Part shown: one piece after another, positions 17,733 to 26,664 of the stretch
Layout: every line of letters begins with the position of its first letter
Numbering within the stretch: position 1 is the stretch's first letter
Assembly: GCF_007858535.1 (NCBI RefSeq)
Contig: NZ_CP040174.1
Span: 1,550,001-1,614,000 of the forward strand
Source: Arthrobacter sp. UKPF54-2
GTDB taxonomy: Bacteria > Actinomycetota > Actinomycetes > Actinomycetales > Micrococcaceae
Reading direction: 5' to 3'
Length of the DNA: 64,000 bases
Notes under the pieces: generated by a model
What the model saw: only the letters and a program-made list of their open reading frames with translations
Databases searched by the model: none
Told to the model about the DNA's origin: nothing
Made by a program: the position numbers and the translations under genes

Positions 17733-19490
17733 GTGTTGAGAGGAACGCCCCCGTGGGCCCGGGACCGGGGATCCTGGGCCCACGGGCCCCGCGTGCGCCG
17801 GCTTCTGGGGCTGGTGTTTGCAGTGTCGGTGCTGCTGGGGATGCCCGCCGTTCCGGCCTGGGCGCATGGCGAGCTCGTGTCCACGACGCCGGCCGAGGGC
17901 GCCGTACTGCCGGGTGCGCCGGGCTCGGTTGAGCTCGCCTTCGACGAGCCGGTCTCCCTGGTCCCCGACGGCCTCCAGCTTTACGACGGCAGCGGTGGTC
18001 ACCGCTCATTGCCTGGCGAGGCGGTGGAGGCGACGGTCCGGGTTACCTTGCCGTCGGATCTCGCCGAGGGCAGCTACGTGCTCGGTTGGCGGGTGGTTTC
18101 CGATGACTCCCACCCCGAGTCAGGGGTGCTCTCTTTCGCTGTGGGGCAGGCCGGCGCATCGGTCCCGACCGTCGTCAAGAGCGACGCCGGGCCGGTGGAC
18201 GTCCTGTACGGGGTGCTCAACGCCTTCGGCTATCTGGGGCTCTTTTGTCTCGTGGGTCTCACGGTCTTTGACCTGTTTATCGCCCGCGCCACCGCGGCGG
18301 GCCGTCGGCTGCCCCGGGCGGCCGCACTCGTCGCCGTCGGCGCCTACCTCGTGCTGGTGCCCCTCACCACGGTGCGGGAGCGAGGGCTGGGTCTCGGCGC
18401 GCTGTTTGATCCGGCGGTCGTCACGGGGTGGCCGTGGGGGCCTGTGCTGACCCTGGTCCTGGCCGCATCCGGCGTGGTGCTGATGCTTTTCCGGGCGCGG
18501 CTGCAGCGCCGGGCAGGCTTCTGGGTCGGGACGGTGGGAGCAGCGGCGGCGCTGGCCTCGGTGCTGCCTGTCGGCCACACCCAGACCTTCGGACCCAGGT
18601 GGCTGGTGATGGGCGCCGACCTCGTCCACGCCGCGACGGCCGCGGTCTGGCTGGGTGGTCTTGTGGCACTGATCCTGCACCTCACCAGCGCCCGACGCCG
18701 GAAGAGCGACCCGGCCGCGGCTGCCGTCGTCCTGGGCCGGTTCTCCACCTTGGCCGGCGGCGTCGTCGTCCTGCTCGGCCTCACCGGGACCATCCTGGCC
18801 GTGGTGATCGTTGGCTCAGTGACCGCCCTCGTCGGGAGCTCCTATGGCCTGCTGCTGCTGGCCAAGCTTGCCATGGTCGCGGTAATCGGCGCCCTTGCGG
18901 CATGGAACCGCTTCGGGCTCGTCCCTCGCCTGGCTCGCGCCGGCACAACGGGGACTGCTTGGCCCAGGCTGGCACGAGCCATCCGCCTCGAAGCGGCCGG
19001 GGTAGTGGTGGTTGTTGGGCTTACTTCGGCCCTGACGCTGACGAACCCGCGTGAGACCGACGCCACTGCCGGCCCGGCTACGGCCGGGAAAGCCGCTGCG
19101 GTGGGGAGCCCGGTGCTCGCCGACCTCGGCACCGGACACCTAGCCGGCCGGTTCAGCCCGGGCACGGCCGGAGCCAATGTCATCACCTTCGACCTCACCG
19201 ATGCCGGAGGTGCCCCGATCGTGCCGCTCGGCATGCCACAGGTCAGCGTGGCTGAGCCCAACCTGAGTCTGGGACCGCTGGCTGCCGAGGTTGAGCCCGG
19301 CGAAAAGCCGGGCAGCTACCGGGCCAAGGTCCTGCTGCCCGTGGCGGGTCAGTGGAAGATTACCGCCGCCGTCCGGGTCAACGAGCTGGAGCAGCCCGCG
19401 GCCGTCGCCGACGTGGTCGTGGTCGCGTGTCCTATGGGGAAATCCGTCGGCCGCTCCGATGGCGCAACCGGAGCCATACCACCGTGCTGA
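17733..19490 (+). CDS. CopC-CopD fusion copper-handling membrane protein
   Basis: A 585-residue protein. GTG start after GAGGAG with six-base spacing. A signal peptide ends at AWA-HGE, placing the conserved CopC copper ligand His45 at the mature N-terminus. The CopC domain continues with STTPAEG, FDEPV and DDSHPESG, carrying the second His. About eight transmembrane helices of a CopD domain follow (about residues 160-450), then an extracytoplasmic YtkA-like beta domain at the C-terminus. It follows the multicopper oxidase by 26 bases, so the two are probably one operon for copper supply or resistance. Confidence 0.88.
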   Translation: MLRGTPPWARDRGSWAHGPRVRRLLGLVFAVSVLLGMPAVPAWAHGELVSTTPAEGAVLPGAPGSVELAFDEPVSLVPDGLQLYDGSGGHRSLPGEAVEATVRVTLPSDLAEGSYVLGWRVVSDDSHPESGVLSFAVGQAGASVPTVVKSDAGPVDVLYGVLNAFGYLGLFCLVGLTVFDLFIARATAAGRRLPRAAALVAVGAYLVLVPLTTVRERGLGLGALFDPAVVTGWPWGPVLTLVLAASGVVLMLFRARLQRRAGFWVGTVGAAAALASVLPVGHTQTFGPRWLVMGADLVHAATAAVWLGGLVALILHLTSARRRKSDPAAAAVVLGRFSTLAGGVVVLLGLTGTILAVVIVGSVTALVGSSYGLLLLAKLAMVAVIGALAAWNRFGLVPRLARAGTTGTAWPRLARAIRLEAAGVVVVVGLTSALTLTNPRETDATAGPATAGKAAAVGSPVLADLGTGHLAGRFSPGTAGANVITFDLTDAGGAPIVPLGMPQVSVAEPNLSLGPLAAEVEPGEKPGSYRAKVLLPVAGQWKITAAVRVNELEQPAAVADVVVVACPMGKSVGRSDGATGAIPPC

Positions 19491-19824
19491 GAACGAGCGG
19501 CACTTGGGCCAGTGCATAAACGCCGTGGACCAGGTAATGGCTGAGAGTCTGCTCCGGGACGAAGGGGAGGACGGGTAAAGGAAGGACGCTGAGCACGCCG
19601 CCGCCAACCAGATTCAGCACGCCCCAGCACAGCAAAGCTATGGTTGCGGCCTGCCTCTCTGGCGTGAACCATCCGGCGACAAGCACTGCGGTGACCAGCA
19701 GCGGGACGAGCGATTCAGGGCTAAGGAAGCTTTGTCCGGGCAACTCGGCCAGGTTGTGGACGAACAGGCCGGCCCAGCCCAGAAATGCCCCGATGGGGAC
19801 AGCGAGTGCAGGTGTATCGCTCAT
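19432..19824 (-). CDS. Small four-helix membrane protein, unknown
   Basis: 130 residues with about four hydrophobic segments and a basic C-terminus (RLRHRSGRR). Not recognised. Its start overlaps the hydrolase stop as ATGA, so it is translated with that gene. Its last 59 bases run antisense to the 3' end of the CopCD gene, and both reading frames look genuine. Confidence 0.65.
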   Translation of the reverse strand: MSDTPALAVPIGAFLGWAGLFVHNLAELPGQSFLSPESLVPLLVTAVLVAGWFTPERQAATIALLCWGVLNLVGGGVLSVLPLPVLPFVPEQTLSHYLVHGVYALAQVPLVLSTVVWLRLRHRSGRRISP

Positions 19825-20660
19825 GCAACTGCCTGCCGGTTCCGGTTTTCGGACCAGAAGGCCAGGACGTGCTGGGTGATTTCGCCGGGTGCTACGAGCA
19901 GCGGAGCCACGTGGCCCGCACCCGTCACTCGGACACAGCGTCCGTCCGGAATGCTGCGTGCGGCGCGTTCCGCCTCCTCGGGATCGTTCATGGGGTCGTC
20001 CCGGCCCACGAGCATCAGGGTAGGGACCTGCAAGAAGGGCAGGACCGGGCGGAGGTCAGGGCGGTGAAGCATCACTGACTGCATTGCCCAGTATCGTCCG
20101 GGTTTGTTGCCGCGGCGGAACGCATCGCTCACCGCCGCGGCCGCCTGGGGTGCTGATTTCGCCGCGCCCCGCCCGGCCAGCGCGTCCACCAGCATCCCGC
20201 TGAAGGGTGCCGGGCCCAGGGCCCGGTAAAGGTGGACCAGCAGGGCAGTTTGCAGCCGGTCAGCAGGCGTCAACGGATAAGGGGGCGTGCCGATGGTGGT
20301 CAGGGTCCGGCACCGCGAGGGGAACCTGTGCGCGAAAACGATGCCTACATGACCGCCCCAGGCGTTGCCCACCCAGTCCACCGGCGCAGAGATACCCAAC
20401 GCATCCAGGATCTGGGCAGCCGCGGTCGCGCAGTCCTCAAGGGAATAGCGTCGGTGGGGTCCGGGACTGCCGCCATGCCCGGGTCCGTCCACCAGGAAAA
20501 GTTCACGTTGCTTGCCCAGATCCTCCACGACGCCGTCGAAGGTCTCGGAATCAACAAAGAGGCTGTGCCACAGAACCGCCGGCGCGCCGGCGCCGGTCCG
20601 ACGGACCATCAGTGGACCCAGAGTTGTATCAATCATGGTCGACGAGGTTTCCGCACGCAT
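19821..20660 (-). CDS. Alpha/beta hydrolase-fold protein lacking the nucleophile Ser
   Basis: A 279-residue alpha/beta hydrolase fold. It has the DGPGHGGS loop, a late Asp in MLVGRDDP and a His in GAGHVAPL. At the nucleophile elbow, where GxSxG is expected, it reads GNAWGG with Ala100 (codon GCC). It is therefore either a non-catalytic fold member or uses another residue. ATG at 20660 after GGAGG. It is transcribed divergently from the MarR gene across an operator-like palindrome, so MarR probably represses it. Confidence 0.8.
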   Translation of the reverse strand: MRAETSSTMIDTTLGPLMVRRTGAGAPAVLWHSLFVDSETFDGVVEDLGKQRELFLVDGPGHGGSPGPHRRYSLEDCATAAAQILDALGISAPVDWVGNAWGGHVGIVFAHRFPSRCRTLTTIGTPPYPLTPADRLQTALLVHLYRALGPAPFSGMLVDALAGRGAAKSAPQAAAAVSDAFRRGNKPGRYWAMQSVMLHRPDLRPVLPFLQVPTLMLVGRDDPMNDPEEAERAARSIPDGRCVRVTGAGHVAPLLVAPGEITQHVLAFWSENRNRQAVA

Positions 20661-20712
20661 TTCCGGCCTCCAAAGAGCACTCGCATCAAGCCAACTATTT
20701 AGGGGATAATTT

Positions 20713-20729
20713 GCTTCGGATTCCGAAGC
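20713..20729. promoter_or_regulatory. MarR-type operator palindrome
   Basis: A perfect inverted repeat GCTTCGGA-T-TCCGAAGC (8-base arms, 1-base centre) lies in the 90-base gap between the divergent hydrolase and MarR genes. Its size and position fit a MarR dimer site controlling both promoters. A GATAAT (20705-20710) just beside it could be a -10. Confidence 0.6.
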
Positions 20730-20750
20730 TTATGAGATAGAGTTTGCTCC

Positions 20751-21233
20751 GTGTCTATGCCACCGTCAAGAGATTCCGAGCGGCCAAGGCTTCCCGTGGG
20801 CCAGTTGCTTGTCCGCCTGCTGGCCGAGTTTCGGCGCGAGCTCCTGGCCGAAGCGGAATCCCACGGGTACGCCGACATCCGCCTGGCTCACCTGCAGATC
20901 GCGGGCAACGTCGGAACCAAGGGCATCCGGCTGACTGCCTTGGCGGCCCGGGCGCAGCTCAGCCTCGCTGCCACGTCCGAACTTGTTAACGAACTGCAGG
21001 ACCTGGGATACCTGGAGCGGAGGCCCGACCCCACCGACGCCCGAGCGAAACTCATTTTCCCGTCCTCCCGGGGACTGCAGATGCTGCGGGAGGCGTCAGC
21101 CAAAGTTCGGGAGCTCGAACAATTGTGGGGCTCCTATGCGGGCGGGGAACGCTTCGAGGCAGCCCTCCAGACTCTCCAGGACGTGCTCGATGCGACGGGG
21201 AAACCGGAGAGGCAGGACCGCGGGCAGGCCTAG
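20751..21233 (+). CDS. MarR-family transcriptional regulator
   Basis: 160 residues with a winged-helix core: recognition region LTALAARAQLSLAATSELVNELQDLGYLERR and wing PDPTDARAKLIF, the usual D-R/A-R wing of the family. GTG start at 20751; an ATG six bases later is the alternative. Divergent from the hydrolase gene and 91 bases before the ABC exporter pair. It may regulate either or both; the palindrome in the divergent gap favours the hydrolase and itself. Confidence 0.85.
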   Translation: MSMPPSRDSERPRLPVGQLLVRLLAEFRRELLAEAESHGYADIRLAHLQIAGNVGTKGIRLTALAARAQLSLAATSELVNELQDLGYLERRPDPTDARAKLIFPSSRGLQMLREASAKVRELEQLWGSYAGGERFEAALQTLQDVLDATGKPERQDRGQA

Positions 21234-21324
21234 GCGGTTTTGGAACCCCGTTCACTCCCAGCCTCCGGACGTAAACTGACCTCCGGACCACCAATCGGGG
21301 ACCGTGCGTGGAACTGGAGACCGG

Positions 21325-23061
21325 ATGCTCTGGAAACTGCTCGTCGAATACCTGAGGCCGCAGCGGCGGCTGCTGCTCGCCGTCGTCGTCTTCCAGCTGG
21401 CGGCCTCCATCGCCTCGCTCTACCTGCCCACCCTGAACGCGGACATCATCGACCAGGGCGTGGCGCGCGGGGACACCGATTACATCCTGCGCGTCGGCGG
21501 CGTGATGCTGATGGTCACCCTGCTGCAGATCGCCTGCACCATCGCCGCCGTCTACTTCGGCGCGAAGGCCGCGATGGCGCTGGGCCGGGACGTGCGCGGG
21601 GCGATTTTCACCCGGGTGGCGGAGTTCTCCGAGCAGGAGGTGACCCGGTTCGGCGCGCCCAGCCTGATCACCCGCTCCACCAACGACGTCCAGCAGGTCC
21701 AGCAGCTGGTGCTGATGTCCGCCACGCTGATGGTCACCGCCCCCATGCTGAGCATCGGCGGCGTCATCATGGCGGTGCGGCAGGACGTGCAGCTGTCCTG
21801 GCTGATCGCGGTCAGCGTGCCGGTGCTGCTCATCGCGGTGGGCCTGATCGTTACCCGCATGGTGCCGCTGTTCCGGCTGATGCAGACCCGGATCGACACG
21901 GTCAACCGGGTGCTGCGCGAACAGCTCACCGGCATCCGCGTGGTCCGCGCCTTCGTCCGCGAGGACATCGAGACCGCCCGCTTCGGCCGCGCCAACGAGG
22001 ACGTCACGGACACCGCGCTGCGCGCCGGCCGGCTGATGGCGCTCGCGTTCCCCACCGTGATGCTGGTGCTCAACGTCTCCTCCGTGGCCGTGATCTGGTT
22101 CGGCGCGTTCCGGATCGAGGACGGCTCCATGCAGGTGGGCACCATGATCGCGTTCCTGAGCTACCTGATGCAGATCCTGATGTCCGTCATGATGGCCACC
22201 TTCATGGCGATCATGATCCCGCGCGCCGCCGTCTCCGCGGACCGGATCGGCGCGGTGCTGGGCACCGAATCCAGCGTCCGGCCGCCGGAGTACCCGGTCA
22301 GCCTCGCCGGTGCAGCCCGCGGCGAGCTGGAGATGCGCGACGTCGGATTCGCCTACCCGGGTGCCGAGGCGCCCGTCCTCTCCGACGTGGATTTCACCGC
22401 CCGCGCGGGGCAGACGACGGCGATCATCGGGTCCACCGGCTCGGGCAAGACCACCCTGGTGAACCTGATGCCGCGGCTCTTCGACGCCACCTCGGGCTCG
22501 GTGCGGATCGACGGCGTGGACGTGCGCGAGCTGCACCCGGACCTGCTCTGGGGGCACATCGGCCTGGTCCCGCAGAAGCCCTACCTGTTTTCAGGCACGG
22601 TCCGCAGTAACCTGCTCTACGGCAAGCCCGACGCCACCGAGGACGAGCTCTGGCGCGCGTTGTCCATCGCGCAGGCCGAGGACTTTGTCCGCGAGATGGA
22701 GGGCGGCCTGGACGCGCCCATCTCGCAGGGAGGCACCAACGTCTCCGGCGGCCAGCGGCAGCGGATCGCGATTGCCCGGGCGCTGGTGAAACGGCCCGAG
22801 CTCTACATCTTTGACGACTCGTTCTCCTCACTGGACACCGCGACGGACGCCCGGCTGCGGCAGGCGCTCCGGCAGCACACCGCCGGCGCGACCCTGGTGA
22901 TCATCGCCCAGCGGGTGTCCAGCATTGTGGACGCGGACCAGATTTTGGTGCTCGACGACGGCAGGATCGTCGCGCACGGCACGCACGAGGAGCTGCTGGA
23001 GACCTCGCCGACGTACAACGAGATTGTGAATTCCCAGCTCGCGGCGGAGGAGGCGGTATGA
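21325..23061 (+). CDS. Heterodimeric ABC exporter, degenerate-site subunit
   Basis: A 578-residue half-exporter (six membrane helices, then ATPase). Walker A is GSTGSGKTT and the signature NVSGGQ is intact, but the residue after Walker B is Asp (FDDSFSSLD) instead of Glu. This is the pattern of the degenerate-site partner in TM287/288-type heterodimers. ATG at 21325 is chosen for GGAG six bases upstream. Its stop overlaps the next start as ATGA. Probably multidrug or lipid export; substrate not deducible. Confidence 0.9.
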   Translation: MLWKLLVEYLRPQRRLLLAVVVFQLAASIASLYLPTLNADIIDQGVARGDTDYILRVGGVMLMVTLLQIACTIAAVYFGAKAAMALGRDVRGAIFTRVAEFSEQEVTRFGAPSLITRSTNDVQQVQQLVLMSATLMVTAPMLSIGGVIMAVRQDVQLSWLIAVSVPVLLIAVGLIVTRMVPLFRLMQTRIDTVNRVLREQLTGIRVVRAFVREDIETARFGRANEDVTDTALRAGRLMALAFPTVMLVLNVSSVAVIWFGAFRIEDGSMQVGTMIAFLSYLMQILMSVMMATFMAIMIPRAAVSADRIGAVLGTESSVRPPEYPVSLAGAARGELEMRDVGFAYPGAEAPVLSDVDFTARAGQTTAIIGSTGSGKTTLVNLMPRLFDATSGSVRIDGVDVRELHPDLLWGHIGLVPQKPYLFSGTVRSNLLYGKPDATEDELWRALSIAQAEDFVREMEGGLDAPISQGGTNVSGGQRQRIAIARALVKRPELYIFDDSFSSLDTATDARLRQALRQHTAGATLVIIAQRVSSIVDADQILVLDDGRIVAHGTHEELLETSPTYNEIVNSQLAAEEAV

Positions 23062-25082
23062 GCAAGGTGGAGTCCCAAACCCCCGGCGCCGCCGCTGGTG
23101 GAGCTGGCCCCGCGGGCGCCGCTAAGGACGCGCCGCTGCGCATTCCCCGTCCGGCCGGCGGGCCCGGCCGCGGCGGCCCGTTCGCCGGAATGAACATCCC
23201 CGCGGAGAAGGCGATGAACTTCGGCCCCTCCGCCCGGCGGCTGCTGGGCGAACTCCGCCCCGAGCGGATCTGGCTGACGCTGGTACTGGCCCTCGCCGTC
23301 GTCAGCGTGACACTGTCCGTGATCGGGCCGCGGCTGTTGGGCGAGGGCACCAACCTGATCTTCGCCGGCGTCGTGTCCAAGCAACTGCCCGCCGGGGTGA
23401 GCAAGGCCCAGCTGATCGCGCAGCTGCGGGCCGCGGGGGAGAACCAAAAGGCGGACATGCTGGGCGCCATGGCGCTGACGCCCGGGAACGGGATCGACTT
23501 CGCCGCGCTGTCCTCCGTGCTGCTGTGGGCGCTGGTGTTGTATGTGCTGGCGTCGTCGTTTATGTGGATGCAGGCATATATCCTCAACGGCGTGGTACAG
23601 CGCACCGTGTACCGGCTGCGCGAGCGGATCGAGGCGAAGATCAACCGGCTGCCGCTGCGCTACTTCGACACCGTGCAGCGCGGCGAGCTGCTCAGCCGGG
23701 TGACCAACGACGTGGACAACATCTCCCAGAGCCTGCAGCAGTCCATCAGCCAGGCGGTGACCTCGCTGCTGACCGTGGCCGGGGTGCTGGTGATGATGGT
23801 GATCCTGTCGCCGACGCTGGCCATCATCGCCCTGGTGACCATTCCGTTGACGCTGGTGACGACCGCGGTGATCGCCAAGCGCTCGCAGAAACTGTTCGTG
23901 GCGCAGTGGAAGAACACCGGCGAGCTGAACGGCCAGATCGAGGAGACCTACACCGGGCACGCGCTGGTGAAGGTGTTCGGCCGGCAGCGCGAGGTGGAGG
24001 AGACGTTCCGGCAGAAAAACGTGGAGCTGTACCAGGCGAGCTTCGGGGCGCAGTTCATTTCCGGGCTGATCATGCCGGCCATGACGTTCATCGGGAACCT
24101 GGTCTATGTGGGGATCGCCGTGGTGGGCGGGCTGCAGGTGGCCTCCGGCGCGATGCAGTTGGGCGACGTGCAGGCGTTCATCCAGTACTCGCGGCAGTTC
24201 ACCCAGCCGCTGGCCCAGCTCGGCTCGATGGCGAATCTGCTGCAGTCCGGCGTGGCGTCGGCCGAGCGGGTGTTCGAGCTGCTGGACACGGAGGAGCAGT
24301 CGGCGGATCCTGTGCCGTCCGTAGCGCCCGACGGCGGGCGGGGGCGGCTCGTGTTCGAGGACGTGTCCTTTGCCTACTCGCCGGACAAGCCGCTGATTTC
24401 CAACTTGAGCCTGGTGGCCGAGCCGGGGCAAACCGTGGCGATCGTTGGCCCGACCGGGGCCGGCAAGACCACGCTGGTGAACCTGATGATGCGCTTCTAC
24501 GAGCTCGACGCCGGGCGGATCACGCTGGACGGCGTGGACGTGGCCGCGATGTCCCGGCATGAGCTGCGTTCGCGGATGGGCATGGTGCTGCAGGATACCT
24601 GGCTGTTCGGCGGGACCATCCGGGACAACATCGCCTACGGCCGGCCGGATGCTTCCGAGGCGGAGATCCTGGAGGCGGCGAAGGCGACGTACGTGGACCG
24701 GTTCGTGAAGTCCCTGCCGCAGGGTTACGACACCGTGCTCGACGATGAGGGTTCCAATGTTTCGGCGGGGGAGAAGCAGCTGCTGACGATTGCCCGGGCG
24801 TTCCTGGCCCGGCCATCGGTGCTGATCCTGGACGAGGCAACATCGTCCGTGGACACCCGCACCGAGGTGCTGGTGCAGAAGGCGATGAGTGCGTTGCGCT
24901 CGGACCGGACGTCGTTTGTCATTGCCCACCGGCTCTCCACCATCCGCGACGCCGACCTCATCCTGGTGATGGAAGCCGGCCAGATCGTGGAGCAGGGGAC
25001 GCACGCTTCGTTGCTGGAGGCCGGCGGGGCGTACGCCCGGCTGCACGAGGCCCAGTTCGCGGCGCCGGTGGCGGAGGTTTGA
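23058..25082 (+). CDS. Heterodimeric ABC exporter, catalytic-site subunit
   Basis: A 674-residue partner with a Gly/Ala/Pro-rich N-terminal extension (about 50 residues), six membrane helices and an ATPase. Walker A is GPTGAGKTT and Walker B ends in a canonical DEATSSVD with Glu. The signature is altered to NVSAGEKQ. With the partner's intact signature it forms the one competent ATP site; the other site is degenerate. A diverged copy of part of this ATPase lies at 36751-36893. Confidence 0.9.
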   Translation: MSKVESQTPGAAAGGAGPAGAAKDAPLRIPRPAGGPGRGGPFAGMNIPAEKAMNFGPSARRLLGELRPERIWLTLVLALAVVSVTLSVIGPRLLGEGTNLIFAGVVSKQLPAGVSKAQLIAQLRAAGENQKADMLGAMALTPGNGIDFAALSSVLLWALVLYVLASSFMWMQAYILNGVVQRTVYRLRERIEAKINRLPLRYFDTVQRGELLSRVTNDVDNISQSLQQSISQAVTSLLTVAGVLVMMVILSPTLAIIALVTIPLTLVTTAVIAKRSQKLFVAQWKNTGELNGQIEETYTGHALVKVFGRQREVEETFRQKNVELYQASFGAQFISGLIMPAMTFIGNLVYVGIAVVGGLQVASGAMQLGDVQAFIQYSRQFTQPLAQLGSMANLLQSGVASAERVFELLDTEEQSADPVPSVAPDGGRGRLVFEDVSFAYSPDKPLISNLSLVAEPGQTVAIVGPTGAGKTTLVNLMMRFYELDAGRITLDGVDVAAMSRHELRSRMGMVLQDTWLFGGTIRDNIAYGRPDASEAEILEAAKATYVDRFVKSLPQGYDTVLDDEGSNVSAGEKQLLTIARAFLARPSVLILDEATSSVDTRTEVLVQKAMSALRSDRTSFVIAHRLSTIRDADLILVMEAGQIVEQGTHASLLEAGGAYARLHEAQFAAPVAEV

Positions 25083-25116
25083 GGAAAGGGCTCCCCGCAG
25101 CCGCAGAAGGCACGCC

Positions 25117-25758
25117 CTACAACCGGTGCGGGTCCTCGGCGTACATCTGCAGGCGGATTTCCAGGGCCTCGGTCATGTGGCGGGCTGCGATGTCGCCCGC
25201 CACAGTCGCGTCGCCGGCCTCGATCGCGGCAACCAGGGCCTCGTAGTCGGCCAGGACTGCCTCCCAACGGCCCGGGTGGGTGAGGGTGGTCAGGGTATAA
25301 CGGCGGACCTGCTGGTCCAGGCCTGTCAGCAGCCGCATGAGGGACGGGCTGTGGGCCGCGGCCCAGATCAGGCCGTGGAACTCCCGGTTTGCCTCGGCCA
25401 AGGCTGGCCCGTCGGCCGGGTCCAACGCCCGCATGCTCTGGTACTTGGCCCGCAGCAGCCGGACATCCAGGTCCGTTCGCTTGCGCGCAGCCTTGGCCGC
25501 CGCCGCCCCCTCGAGCACAATCCGCGACTCGTAGATGTCTACGATCTCCTCGGCCGTGTGCGTCCGGACCGCCAGGACCTTGCCGCGGCGCTCCAGCAGG
25601 CCGTCCTGCTCCAGCCGCTGCAGCGCCTCGCGGACCGGGGTGCGGGAAGCGCCGTACCGCTCCGTCAGCTTGACCTCGGTGAGGGTCTCTTCCGGTGGGA
25701 TCGCCGAGCTCAGGATGTCCTCCAGCAGGCGGCTGTAGACCGACTTCTCCAACACCAC
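25117..25758 (-). CDS. GntR-family regulator, FCD type
   Basis: 213 residues. N-terminal winged helix with LTERYGASRTPVREALQRLEQDGLLERR, C-terminal helical FCD ligand domain with the metal-binding Asp/His pattern (E-NREFH, RHM near the end). GTG start with GGAG five bases upstream. It is a paralogue of the regulator at 28809-29468. It is divergent from the hydrolase gene; a GTATACATT site lies in the gap. FCD regulators usually sense organic acids, which fits the tricarboxylate genes nearby. Confidence 0.88.
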   Translation of the reverse strand: MVLEKSVYSRLLEDILSSAIPPEETLTEVKLTERYGASRTPVREALQRLEQDGLLERRGKVLAVRTHTAEEIVDIYESRIVLEGAAAAKAARKRTDLDVRLLRAKYQSMRALDPADGPALAEANREFHGLIWAAAHSPSLMRLLTGLDQQVRRYTLTTLTHPGRWEAVLADYEALVAAIEAGDATVAGDIAARHMTEALEIRLQMYAEDPHRL

Positions 25759-25827
25759 GCACGCTCCTCACTGGGCCCGGACCTTACGTCCACGGGCAAT
25801 CCATCCGGGTTCCCATCACACCAGCTC

Positions 25828-25846
25828 GCAGTATACATTTGCATTC
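25828..25846. promoter_or_regulatory. GntR/FCD-type site 1
   Basis: GTATACATTTG starts at 25831, in the gap between the GntR gene at 25117-25758 and the hydrolase at 25901. It matches three further sites in this locus (28164, 29560, 29674). Confidence 0.5.
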
Positions 25847-25900
25847 AATCGCGGCGCCGGAGCCCCGGCCGCCGCAGCCGGGGCCACCGAAGGAGCTTCC

Positions 25901-26632
25901 ATGCCCGCCGAGATCCTGCTGGTCCACGGGAGCATGCTCGGCGCCTGGTGCTGGGAGGACACCATCGCCGAACTCGCCGCCCTCGGCACCGAGGCCGCCG
26001 CGTTCGACCTCCCCGGCCACGGGAACGACGCCACCCCGCGCGGCTCGGTGACCGTGGCCGACTACGTCGACGCCGTCGTCGACCGGCTAAACGCCGCGCC
26101 GGAACCCGTGGTCCTCGCCGGGCACAGCATGGCCGGGTACCCGATCGCGGCCGCGGCCCTGGAGCGCCCGGACAAGGTCCGGCACCTGGTCTACTTCAGC
26201 GCGCAGGCCCGGAAACCCGGGCAGTCGTGGGCGGACACGCTGGACCCCGCCATCCGTGAGACGTACGAACGGGAAGCCGCCGAGCGCGGGGACGGCAGCT
26301 ACGTCGTTCCGGAAACAGTGGTGGCCTCCCGCTGGCTCTCCTCGCTGCAGTCGAACGCCCCCGCGGTCCAGGCGATCCGCTCCCGCCTCACCCCGCAGCC
26401 TGCCGGGCCGCTCTTCGAACCGTGGAGCCTGCCCGCCGGCGCCCTGGACGGCGTCACCGTGACCTACATCTGGCCCGAGAACGACCGGCAGAACACCGAG
26501 TGGCGGATGCGGATGTCCCTCTCCAACCTCCCGGCGGCCACCCGGCTGGTCACCATAAGCGGGGACCACTGCGCCATGCTGACCGACCCCGCGGGCACCG
26601 CCGCCGCCCTCCACGCCGTCGCCACCTGGTAG
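25901..26632 (+). CDS. Alpha/beta hydrolase (esterase-like)
   Basis: A 243-residue hydrolase with the nucleophile elbow GHSMAG (Ser76), oxyanion-loop HGSMLGAWCW and terminal His in GDHCAML. The sequence is like the EstC/salicylate methylesterase group, which cleaves small esters. AAGGAG precedes the ATG. It stands alone on the plus strand, convergent with tcuA. Placement beside tricarboxylate genes suggests ester cleavage of a related acid (inference). Confidence 0.82.
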   Translation: MPAEILLVHGSMLGAWCWEDTIAELAALGTEAAAFDLPGHGNDATPRGSVTVADYVDAVVDRLNAAPEPVVLAGHSMAGYPIAAAALERPDKVRHLVYFSAQARKPGQSWADTLDPAIRETYEREAAERGDGSYVVPETVVASRWLSSLQSNAPAVQAIRSRLTPQPAGPLFEPWSLPAGALDGVTVTYIWPENDRQNTEWRMRMSLSNLPAATRLVTISGDHCAMLTDPAGTAAALHAVATW

Positions 26633-26664
26633 CAGCAAACGCGAGAGCAGGGTCGGAAAGGGGC

